Assembly: GCA_016296655.1 (NCBI GenBank)
Contig: JAEDIW010000048.1
Span: 1-17,258 of the forward strand
Reading direction: 5' to 3'
DNA: 17,258 nt
Source of the DNA: Treponema sp.
GTDB taxonomy: Bacteria > Spirochaetota > Spirochaetia > Treponematales > Treponemataceae
The position numbers and the translations under genes were made by a program. The notes under the pieces were generated by a model, which saw nothing but the letters and a program-made list of their open reading frames with translations, made no database searches and was not told where the DNA came from. This document shows, piece after piece, positions 5,792-12,294 of this stretch. The first letter of the stretch is position 1. The number at the start of each line of letters is the position of its first letter.

Positions 5792-6977
5792 AACCTCTTT
5801 TTGCAGCAATGACTGCAATAAATTCGTTGATGATGGCTGCGGCTGCGATTGTACCCTGTACTATCTGCACTAAAATCTGGCTGCCTGCAAGTGTTGAACA
5901 GATTATTCCTGTAAATACAAGAGAAACACCTGAATGTGGCAGCAAGGTTAATCCAAGATAATTGCAAACTGTTTTTGGCAAATTTGTAATTTTTGCACCT
6001 GTTCTTGCACCAAAATATTTTCCAAAAGCACGTGCAGCAATATAAATAAATGTGTACAACCCGGCTCCAAGTATAAGGTGATAATCCAAAGGTGAACCCA
6101 AATCAACAATGGCTGCCAAAAGCGAAATGGCAAGAACAGGCGAAAAATGATGATTTATTTTTGCCAGCTGTTCCTCTGTTACCATATTTGAAAATACTGC
6201 AGAAAAAGAAACTCCCATCAGCATATAATTTAACGCTATACTGGAAAAAAGATAGCGATTTATAAGATATCCTGATGTCATTGTAATTGTTATACCCAAG
6301 AGTAGGACTGCGAGTGTCGTGATTTTTGAATGACATTTTTTTAACAGGAGTCCGATTGGAAAACCAACAATTGCACCTATGACAATAGGAAGAAAAATCA
6401 TCACTGGTATCATATAAACTGGGATTGAACCGCCAGAAACCATTCGTGCCACAATTGAATTAACAGTAAAAAATACGACAATTCCGACTACGTCATCTAG
6501 AATTGTCATTGGAAGCAGAGTATCTGTTACAGGCCCTTTTGCATTAAATTCTTTTACAATAGATAAAGCCGGGGCTGGGGCTGTAGCAAGAGCAATGCCT
6601 CCGAAAACAAATGCCAGAAAAACAGGAATATTTGTGAAATAAAAAACAATTCCAAAAACGAGAGAAACTGTTACAAAAGTTCCCAGTGACTGTGTCAAAG
6701 TGGTGATAATCAGAGCCTTGCCGGAAGATTTCAGTTTTTTCCAAATCAGTTCAGAACCAAGCATTACTCCAAATGAACATTGCATCCACATAATTATTGT
6801 CTTATACCATGATGCTTCCAGAACTTTCTGCGGCAACAAACCAACTGCATGCGGTCCGAATATCATTCCGACAATCAGCCATCCTAAAATCGCAGGCATT
6901 TTTATCTTTTTGATAAGATTTCCAGCTACGAAGGCAATAATTAAAATTAAAATCCATCGCAAAACATCTACAACCAT
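5763..6977 (-). CDS. CPA2-type cation:proton antiporter
   Basis: A 404-aa, 12- or 13-TM inner-membrane exchanger of the Na+/H+ exchanger family (PF00999). Its core signature is visible: ATAPAPALSI (131-140) on the unwound helix and ILDDVVGIVVF (159-169), where the Asp161-Asp162 pair marks electrogenic CPA2 NapA/NhaA-like exchangers. It probably exports Na+ in exchange for protons, for pH and salt balance. There is no C-terminal TrkA-N regulatory domain, so it is not a full KefB/KefC protein. The start at 6977 has GAGAAG 5 nt upstream and a promoter at 7001-7029. It is monocistronic or reads into the antitoxin gene. Confidence 0.85.
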   Translation of the reverse strand: MVVDVLRWILILIIAFVAGNLIKKIKMPAILGWLIVGMIFGPHAVGLLPQKVLEASWYKTIIMWMQCSFGVMLGSELIWKKLKSSGKALIITTLTQSLGTFVTVSLVFGIVFYFTNIPVFLAFVFGGIALATAPAPALSIVKEFNAKGPVTDTLLPMTILDDVVGIVVFFTVNSIVARMVSGGSIPVYMIPVMIFLPIVIGAIVGFPIGLLLKKCHSKITTLAVLLLGITITMTSGYLINRYLFSSIALNYMLMGVSFSAVFSNMVTEEQLAKINHHFSPVLAISLLAAIVDLGSPLDYHLILGAGLYTFIYIAARAFGKYFGARTGAKITNLPKTVCNYLGLTLLPHSGVSLVFTGIICSTLAGSQILVQIVQGTIAAAAIINEFIAVIAAKRGFELAGEIVL

Positions 6978-7000
6978 TTTATCTTCTCACTAATAAAATA

Positions 7001-7029
7001 AGTATATTTACAAGGATACTTTATGTCTA
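7001..7029 (-). promoter_or_regulatory. Predicted promoter of the antiporter gene
   Basis: On the minus strand, -35 TAGACA (7024-7029), a 17-nt spacer and -10 TATACT (7001-7006), each 5 of 6 to consensus. Start of transcription is near 6994, giving a short leader before the ATG at 6977. Confidence 0.5.
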
Positions 7030-7082
7030 TTGAATATGTAAAAGCGGAAAAACATTATTGTGTGATTTACATTAAGACATTT

Positions 7083-7187
7083 CTATTTCAGCTCAAACTG
7101 CAATTCTCTTTCAGTAACATTTCCGTTTTCTAAAAAATCTGTAAGAGGACATTCTGAAATAATGCGGTTTAGAAATTTTTGGTCCAT
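7083..7187 (-). CDS. Small ORF at the end of the defence operon, 34 aa
   Basis: An ATG-started ORF of 34 codons beginning 2 nt after the Mrr-like stop. It starts MDQKFLNRIISECPLTDFLE and has no TM segment. A GTGAGTGA stretch lies about 10 nt upstream but is a weak ribosome binding site; coupling to the preceding stop is possible. It resembles the N-terminus of something longer, cut short, and may be a truncated gene at the edge of the island. No family is recognised. Confidence 0.3.
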   Translation of the reverse strand: MDQKFLNRIISECPLTDFLENGNVTERELQFELK

Positions 7188-7189
7188 AA

Positions 7190-8185
7190 CTATGATTCAC
7201 TCACATCAGGAATATAAACTTTCTTCAAAGGGATAATTGCTCTGTATTTATCAGAAAGCTTATCATAATATTGTAAAAGTAAATCTACTAATTCACTTCC
7301 ACTAATTCCTCTAATCTCTGTGTGATCATTTAGATACTTTTTTGCATTCTCTGAATAATCAGACAAAGTAACAAATAAACCATAATCATTATTATGCATT
7401 GCCCCTTTTAAAGCTTGAACATCTTTTTCAGGTACATCCCTGTCATAACTCTTTACCTGAACAACAATTCTTGGAGGTAATTCATCTTTATAAATTACAA
7501 TATCAATTCCACGGTCTCCACCTTTAGGGGATTGTGTTACTTTATATCCCATTGCACGAAGTAAATCTGCTACTACATCTTCAAAATCAAAACCTTTCGT
7601 ATAAGTGCTTAATTGTTTTAAAACATAATCACGAGTGGTCTCAATAATTGAATCTGCCTGTAAAGAAATCTCTTCTACTTCATCATCAGTTTCATTTATT
7701 ATAGGAGTATAATTTGACTTATCTAACGCAGCTAGAAATTCATCTGCATATTCTTTTACCGTAAAAAAAGTCATTGCGGAGCCAATTTCATATAAAGCCC
7801 CCTGACTAAAAGATGTTCTAGGAATCCCCGTTTTAAGCCATTTTACAGAACGTCTTCTTGGATAGTGTTCTTTATTTTCATTTTTATAATAATGTTCTCC
7901 AGTAATTTGTCCTATGTTTACTTTACGGTCACTTTTTGAAGGAAAAATAATATAGTCTCCAATTTTAACTTCATTTATAAATCTATATATTTGTCCACAC
8001 GCAGTAGGAGCAGCACCAGGCTTTTTATTAGGATAAACTAGTGGGAATTTCTGCTTTAATTTTTCACGGTCACTTTGAATATCTGAAATGTCTCCCATTT
8101 CATTCCAGCCAATAGCAACAACATTTTCTTTTAGAAAAAGATTGTCATTTTTTGTGTGGATTCCCCAAACTTTTGTATCTGCCAC
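7190..8185 (-). CDS. Mrr-like type IV restriction endonuclease with N-terminal reader-like domain
   Basis: A 331-aa protein. The C-terminal half (about 198-290) is an Mrr_cat nuclease domain: FEDVVADLLRAMGYKV, then GGDRGIDIV and VVQVKSY (242-248), giving the PD-(D/E)xK residues Asp228 and Gln243-x-Lys245. The N-terminal half (about 1-155), with WGIH, AIGWNEMGD and GDYIIFPSK, resembles the PUA/EVE-like domain found on many Mrr-type nucleases. There it is thought to recognise modified bases. The likely role is cutting foreign DNA with wrong methylation. The start is GTG at 8185, with AGGAGA supplied by the end of the preceding gene and a 4-nt gap. It is the last clear gene of the hsd operon. 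Confidence 0.82.
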   Translation of the reverse strand: MADTKVWGIHTKNDNLFLKENVVAIGWNEMGDISDIQSDREKLKQKFPLVYPNKKPGAAPTACGQIYRFINEVKIGDYIIFPSKSDRKVNIGQITGEHYYKNENKEHYPRRRSVKWLKTGIPRTSFSQGALYEIGSAMTFFTVKEYADEFLAALDKSNYTPIINETDDEVEEISLQADSIIETTRDYVLKQLSTYTKGFDFEDVVADLLRAMGYKVTQSPKGGDRGIDIVIYKDELPPRIVVQVKSYDRDVPEKDVQALKGAMHNNDYGLFVTLSDYSENAKKYLNDHTEIRGISGSELVDLLLQYYDKLSDKYRAIIPLKKVYIPDVSES

Positions 8186-8189
8186 AGTT

Positions 8190-8657
8190 TTATTCTCCTA
8201 ATTTTTGTGAAATAATGTAGTCGGTCATTTGCTTCAAAAATTTTTGTTTTCTTTTGGAATTGTTAAGAAATCCTTTATCTAAACCAGTTTTTATTGCCCA
8301 AACTGTATAAGGGTGATTCCCAGGTTCAGACATATCATTGTTGTATTTTTCAGTCCAAAAGTAATCTCTTGACAATAACCAAGCCCTATACAAGTGATAA
8401 AAAATCTTTCTATCTATTTTCTTTTTGTATAACATATAACAAGCAGTTTCTAATTCACGTTCCAGTTTCCATTTTGCTTTTTGAGAAGATTCTTTATCAG
8501 TTTGATGCTGCAATTCCTCATTAGAAGATTCTAATCTGTCATACATTGTAATTAATAAATCAAATCTTTTTTGACTCTGATCTCTAATAACAACATAAAT
8601 AGATATAATAAGAGAAATTATAGCAATTGAAAGTGAAACTATTTCTGAAACACTCAA
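8190..8657 (-). CDS. Single-TM protein of unknown function
   Basis: 155 aa with one hydrophobic helix at about 5-24 (IVSLSIAIISLIISIYVVI), followed by a charged, helical cytosolic part with a Tyr/Trp-rich middle (YHLYRAWLLSRDYFW). The layout (one N-terminal TM, then about 130 helical residues) recalls DUF4760-like proteins, from memory only. The start is TTG at 8657, 3 nt after the hsdS stop, with GGAGAA from the hsdS end as ribosome binding site. It lies between hsdS and the Mrr-like gene, so it is co-expressed with the restriction genes. It may tether a complex to the membrane or act as a small membrane effector; nothing in the sequence decides this. Confidence 0.65.
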   Translation of the reverse strand: MSVSEIVSLSIAIISLIISIYVVIRDQSQKRFDLLITMYDRLESSNEELQHQTDKESSQKAKWKLERELETACYMLYKKKIDRKIFYHLYRAWLLSRDYFWTEKYNNDMSEPGNHPYTVWAIKTGLDKGFLNNSKRKQKFLKQMTDYIISQKLGE

Positions 8658-8660
8658 TTT

Positions 8661-10259
8661 TTATTCTCCAAGTTTTTCGCATAATGGCAGCATTTTTTCG
8701 ATTGCAGCCACAATGCGTTTTTGTTCGGCAAGGGGTGGAAGGGGAATAATCAATTCTGCAAGTTGATTAAGATAAAATCCTTTTTGAGCAGTACCTGTTG
8801 CATTTTTAACAACGAAGTTTTGAACATATCCAGAATCTAAACAATATTTCAAATAATAATTAAAAATCTCTGTTTTTATAATTGAAACACTACGCTGAAA
8901 ACTTACGTTTATAGAACCATCAAAAATACAACTTCGTCCAAGAGTGCCGACTGATGTAAAGAAAATATCACCTTTTTCAGCTTTTGTTCTCTCATTTTCT
9001 TTTTCAAAAACTTCTTTTGACAAATAGCGAACTAAATCTAAATCAACTAATTTATCATCGTTTATATTGCGAGATGAGAGCATCAGGTATTCAGTTTTTT
9101 CTTGAAGCCCTGCAGGAGGATTGTGGTCGCCATCAACAAGCTTTGTACAAATCTCCCCCAATCTGCACCAACACCAGCTTTCAGGAATATCAAACGGAAT
9201 TTCATCTTCTGTAATTTCTGGCAATTCTTTTTTCGTCACACGGATTTGTGATTTACTACGTAAATCACTGATTTTAGATTTTTTACCTTTCTCACTGCAA
9301 ATTCCGTAGGAATTTGCAAATCCGTGTGACAATTTTTCTTTCCGTATTTCTTCCAGCAAATCCCGTGCATTTCCTTCGGCGGCAATTTGTGGCACGAGTT
9401 TTCCCTGAACGGCTTCCTGCAGGATTGCCTTTTTTGTGAGCGCGCCGATTTGTTCATTAATGGCTTTGAGTTCTGTTTCTTTTTTGCCGTATTCTTCTAT
9501 GAGCGGCATGAACTTTTCGATTGCGGCGACAATGCGTTTTTGTTCGGCGAGAGGAGGAAGAGGAATGAGTAATGTTGACAAATCTTTTGCAGACATTTGA
9601 GCAACAGCAGTTCCTGTTGTTTTACTTCTTAGAAAGATTTCAAATATAGGACTATTAAATAATACTTTAATATATTCAACAATGGATTCATATGCTCGTA
9701 TAATGACCATTTGAGCATTTATAAACCCAGTAGAGTATTTGCCATGATTTAAAAATTGAGCCCATTTTCCTACTGCACCTCTTAATAACATCACATAGTC
9801 TTTATTCTGCAGTTTTCCTGATCTAAGTGAGTCGAACTTTTCTTCAGAGATGAATCTTAAATTATCAGAAAACAATAATTTATTATTCTTCATATCTGCG
9901 GCTCCAAAAAAAGGAATTCCGTCAGAAGTATAATCAATTTCAACAGGATAATTCGAACTTCTATCACCATTTTCAAAAGTACAAATTTCTCCCAATCTGC
10001 ACCAACACCAGTTCTCTGGTATCTCAAAAGGAATCTCTTCTTTTTTTATGTCACACGGATTCGAGCCAGCTAACGCTGTCTCATTTTTTGATTTTCTTTT
10101 TCCAGATTTTGCGTTAGCAAAATCCAATCCGTGTGACAATCTTTCTTTCCGTATCTCTTCCAGTAAATCCCGCGCATTGCCTTCGCTTGCAATCTGAGGA
10201 ACAAGTTTTCCCTGTACGGCTTCCTGTAAAAGTGCGTTTTTCAAATCTTTTGCGGTCAT
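8661..10259 (-). CDS. hsdS: HsdS, type I restriction-modification specificity subunit
   Basis: 532 aa. It gives the type I enzyme its bipartite target sequence. Two target recognition domains (about 76-240 and 352-510) each follow the same block: LLQEAVQGKLVPQI, LLEEIRKE, then EIPFEIPENWCWCRLGEIC or a near copy. Each ends in IPLPPLAEQKRIVAAIEK, the start of a conserved helix. The halves repeat at DNA level too. It is about 80-100 aa longer than usual, partly because each half carries an in-frame palindromic element between LSHG and the TRD start (residues about 41-70 and 310-342). The start overlaps the fic stop by 4 nt (ATGA), with GGAAGGTG upstream. It pairs with the hsdM and hsdR genes of the same operon. 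Confidence 0.92.
   Translation of the reverse strand: MTAKDLKNALLQEAVQGKLVPQIASEGNARDLLEEIRKERLSHGLDFANAKSGKRKSKNETALAGSNPCDIKKEEIPFEIPENWCWCRLGEICTFENGDRSSNYPVEIDYTSDGIPFFGAADMKNNKLLFSDNLRFISEEKFDSLRSGKLQNKDYVMLLRGAVGKWAQFLNHGKYSTGFINAQMVIIRAYESIVEYIKVLFNSPIFEIFLRSKTTGTAVAQMSAKDLSTLLIPLPPLAEQKRIVAAIEKFMPLIEEYGKKETELKAINEQIGALTKKAILQEAVQGKLVPQIAAEGNARDLLEEIRKEKLSHGFANSYGICSEKGKKSKISDLRSKSQIRVTKKELPEITEDEIPFDIPESWCWCRLGEICTKLVDGDHNPPAGLQEKTEYLMLSSRNINDDKLVDLDLVRYLSKEVFEKENERTKAEKGDIFFTSVGTLGRSCIFDGSINVSFQRSVSIIKTEIFNYYLKYCLDSGYVQNFVVKNATGTAQKGFYLNQLAELIIPLPPLAEQKRIVAAIEKMLPLCEKLGE
8695..8752. repeat. Direct repeat within hsdS, conserved-helix region, copy 2
   Basis: 58 bp encoding the PLPPLAEQKRIVAAIEK region of the second half of HsdS. 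It matches 9514-9571 with few differences at an offset of 819 bp (273 codons). Recombination between the copies would remove one recognition domain in frame. Confidence 0.6.
9235..9330. repeat. In-frame palindromic element B in hsdS
   Basis: Outer arms GTCACACGGATTTG (9235-9248) and CAAATCCGTGTGAC (9317-9330) are perfect 14-bp inverted repeats. Inside are two more perfect 9-bp hairpins with 3-nt loops: GTGATTTAC/GTAAATCAC (9248-9268) and GCAAATTCC/GGAATTTGC (9297-9317). The result is a three-stem cloverleaf 96 bp long, exactly 32 codons. It is translated as the Lys/Ser-rich linker before the second recognition domain of HsdS. Confidence 0.75.
9319..9420. repeat. Direct repeat within hsdS, N-terminal block, copy 2
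   Basis: 102 bp that align without gaps to 10126-10227 at an offset of 807 bp (269 codons), with about 14 mismatches by hand count. It encodes the QEAVQGKLVPQIAAEGNARD and LLEEIRKE blocks. The repeat includes the right arm of the palindromic element. Confidence 0.65.
9514..9571. repeat. Direct repeat within hsdS, conserved-helix region, copy 1
   Basis: Partner of 8695-8752. It encodes the end of the first recognition domain and the start of the central conserved helix. Confidence 0.6.
10050..10137. repeat. In-frame palindromic element C in hsdS
   Basis: Outer arms GTCACACGGATT (10050-10061) and AATCCGTGTGAC (10126-10137) are identical to the ends of element B. The interior is different, with one 8-bp inner pair, GCTAACGC (10069-10076) and GCGTTAGC (10111-10118). 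It sits at the equivalent place in the first half of HsdS and is translated as a Lys/Ser/Asn-rich linker. Confidence 0.72.
10126..10227. repeat. Direct repeat within hsdS, N-terminal block, copy 1
   Basis: Partner of 9319-9420; it encodes the first QEAVQGKLVPQ block close to the HsdS N-terminus. Confidence 0.65.
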
Positions 10260-11287
10260 ACATTCACCTTCCAGCTTCCGGTTTTCTTTGAATCAACTCT
10301 TTCAAGGATTTTGTTTTCTTTTAAGTTTTTTATGGCACGCATTACAGTTGGACGGCTAAATCCTGTCTGTTCCACAATTTGAGCTGTTGTAACTGTGAGA
10401 TTACTTTTTATTATTTCCAAAACCGTAATTTCTTTTGGAGATAATTTTAAAGTATCATTTAAAGTATCATTTTTATAATTTAAAGTATCATCAGCTAAAG
10501 ATTCAGAATATTCATTTATCTGTTGCAAAAGATTTTGAATATGGTGATTCATCATAAAATCCATAAAGTCCTGCATGTCATCTTTTACCTGGCTTGATGC
10601 AAGGCTCTGAATATATTCAACACGATTTTCTTTTTTTACGATTGAAGGAATCACATCAAATTCTTTTTGAATCATATTCATTACAAGACGGCTCATTCTT
10701 CCGTTTCCGTCCGCCCACGGATGAATGGAAACCAGCAGATAATGAGCTTCAAAACTCAATTTATAGATTTCTTCAATATCATTTTTGTCAATTTCTGAGC
10801 GACGGCGGTTCAAATAATCACAAGTCTTTTGCAATCTGTCTGGAACTTTTTGCCATGCAAGATAACTTTTTCCGCCACGACCTGCACTTACATTCACCAG
10901 TCTTAGTTCCCCTTTTGCCGAAGAAAATGAACCTGCAATTGTGTTGTATTCAGTTCCTGTATTCTGCATCAAAATCGAAGAAAGCTTACATAGCATTTCA
11001 ACTGTCAGTTTTTCATGATTTTTTGCATATTCAAAACTTTTTTCGTAAGCATTCTTCAAATCCAGATTCATCATTTGTTCTGTAATTGTCCGCTTACTGG
11101 AAGTGATTCCTTCATCAAACAAAAGCTGGTTTTCAACTTCCGTAACGGTTGAGCCTTCAATGGCTGTTGAGTGAGTAATAATTGAATATAAATAGAATTT
11201 GTCGTAATCAAGCTGCTGATTTATTCCAAGAGAATTATATTTGTCTATTACTTCTTTAAGACTGGTTTTCAAATCTTTTACTGTCAT
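10256..11287 (-). CDS. Fic-domain protein with C-terminal winged helix
   Basis: 343 aa. The Fic motif HPWADGNGRMSR (189-200) is complete, so it should transfer AMP (or another nucleotide moiety) onto a protein hydroxyl. The N-terminal STAIEG (40-45) fits the (S/T)xxxE(G/N) inhibitory helix, so this is a class II, self-inhibited Fic. Residues 285-343 form a winged-helix DNA-binding domain (LSPKEITVLEII, TTAQIVEQTGFSRPTVMRAIKNL). Between them is a short Asp-Thr-Leu repeat. It overlaps both neighbours by 4 nt, rhuM-fic upstream and hsdS downstream. Its first 22 nt nearly copy those of hsdS. It may modify or regulate the restriction enzyme, or act as a toxin; the target is unknown. Confidence 0.85.
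   Translation of the reverse strand: MTVKDLKTSLKEVIDKYNSLGINQQLDYDKFYLYSIITHSTAIEGSTVTEVENQLLFDEGITSSKRTITEQMMNLDLKNAYEKSFEYAKNHEKLTVEMLCKLSSILMQNTGTEYNTIAGSFSSAKGELRLVNVSAGRGGKSYLAWQKVPDRLQKTCDYLNRRRSEIDKNDIEEIYKLSFEAHYLLVSIHPWADGNGRMSRLVMNMIQKEFDVIPSIVKKENRVEYIQSLASSQVKDDMQDFMDFMMNHHIQNLLQQINEYSESLADDTLNYKNDTLNDTLKLSPKEITVLEIIKSNLTVTTAQIVEQTGFSRPTVMRAIKNLKENKILERVDSKKTGSWKVNV
10446..10492. repeat. Short repeat TTTAAAGTATCAT, three copies
   Basis: Copies at 10446-10458, 10458-10470 and 10480-10492 (+ strand reading). In the Fic protein they encode the repeated NDTL/DDTL tripeptide-like linker between the Fic and winged-helix domains. Copy number could vary by slippage, but the unit is not a multiple of 3, so changes would often shift the frame. 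Confidence 0.5.
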
Positions 11288-12294
11288 TTGAGATTCCTGT
11301 TTAAAATGCTGATGATTATCTGGCGGAACATTTCCATATCTTCGGTTTTGCTTTCTGCTATGAATAATGTAATGGCAAAAAGTGTATTATCATCTATGCG
11401 TTTTTTACCGTTTACATAGAGCATGTTGTTTTTCTGCATGAAGTATAAAAAACAGCTTGCGGCAATTCGTTTATTTCCGTCGTGAAAACAATGATCTTTT
11501 GTAATGGAATATAAAAGCATTGCGGCTTTTTCTTCCAATGTGGGATACAGTTCCTTACCGTCAAAAGTCTGGTAGATATTGTTCACTGCACTTGAAAATC
11601 CATTATCCTTAGGAACTCCAAACACATCACTTTCGAAGGCTGGCTTCATTGCATTTATTACTTCCAGATATTCCTGTTCTGTAATTTTCTCTGCTGATAT
11701 TTCTGTTTTTCCTTTTTTATCCAAAGATCCATGATCAAAATCATCAAGAAGAATAAGTCCGTTAGAAAAGTCCTTAAGAAAATTAACTGCTTTTTTTATA
11801 TCTGTAAGATTTTCTAATTTTTCTGAATTGAGATTTTCTGCAAGAGAGGCTGTCATTGTTTGAAGAGCAACAAGTTTCTGATGTTCCTGTTTTATTTGCT
11901 TTTCATTGATTACATAACCGTCAATTATATATTGATGCAAAACTGATGTTGCCCACTTTCGGAATTGGGTAGCGATTTTAGAAGAAACTCTGTAGCCTAC
12001 TGCAAGAATAACATCCAGATTATAATAAGGAATCTTACGGGAAACTGTACGGGTTCCTTCTTTTTGAACTTGTGCAAAAAATGCACAAGTTGAACTTTCT
12101 TCAAGTTCATCATCAGCATATATATTCTTTATATGGCGCTGAATTGTTGAACGGTCTTTGTTATCAAACAATTGTCCTATTTTTTCAGCACTTAACCAGA
12201 TTGAATCATCCTGAAGAATAACTTCAACCTGATTTGCACCATTTTCTGAGAAAATCCTAATTTCACCTTTTGATAAATCTATCAAATCGTTCAT
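11284..12294 (-). CDS. RhuM-family protein fused to a Fic/Doc domain
   Basis: 336 aa. The N-terminal part (about 1-130) is RhuM-like: WLSAEKIGQLF, STIQRHIKNIY, STCAFFAQVQKEG and the IPYYNLDVILAVGYRV stretch. The C-terminal part (about 200-330) is a Doc-type Fic domain with HCFHDGNKR (268-276), matching HxFx(D)GNKR. Doc proteins phosphorylate or nucleotidylate targets such as EF-Tu. RhuM-Fic proteins are often found inside type I operons between hsdM and hsdS, as here. The ATG overlaps the hsdM stop by one base (TAATG), with GGGGAG upstream; the 3' end overlaps fic by 4 nt. The role in restriction is not known. No clear inhibitory helix is seen. Confidence 0.82.
   Translation of the reverse strand: MNDLIDLSKGEIRIFSENGANQVEVILQDDSIWLSAEKIGQLFDNKDRSTIQRHIKNIYADDELEESSTCAFFAQVQKEGTRTVSRKIPYYNLDVILAVGYRVSSKIATQFRKWATSVLHQYIIDGYVINEKQIKQEHQKLVALQTMTASLAENLNSEKLENLTDIKKAVNFLKDFSNGLILLDDFDHGSLDKKGKTEISAEKITEQEYLEVINAMKPAFESDVFGVPKDNGFSSAVNNIYQTFDGKELYPTLEEKAAMLLYSITKDHCFHDGNKRIAASCFLYFMQKNNMLYVNGKKRIDDNTLFAITLFIAESKTEDMEMFRQIIISILNRNLK

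Noticed and set aside
7023..7133. 36-codon + strand ORF with AAGGA upstream
   Set aside because: Its start lies on the antiporter -35 box and its 3' half is antisense to another small ORF; probably chance.
10594..11085. 163-codon antisense open frame over fic
   Set aside because: The Fic motifs on the minus strand are clear; the antisense product has no recognisable features.
12067..12091. Perfect 10-bp inverted repeat with A5 loop in the rhuM-fic gene
   Set aside because: It encodes STCAFFAQVQ, a conserved RhuM motif, so protein conservation explains it. No sign of an insert.
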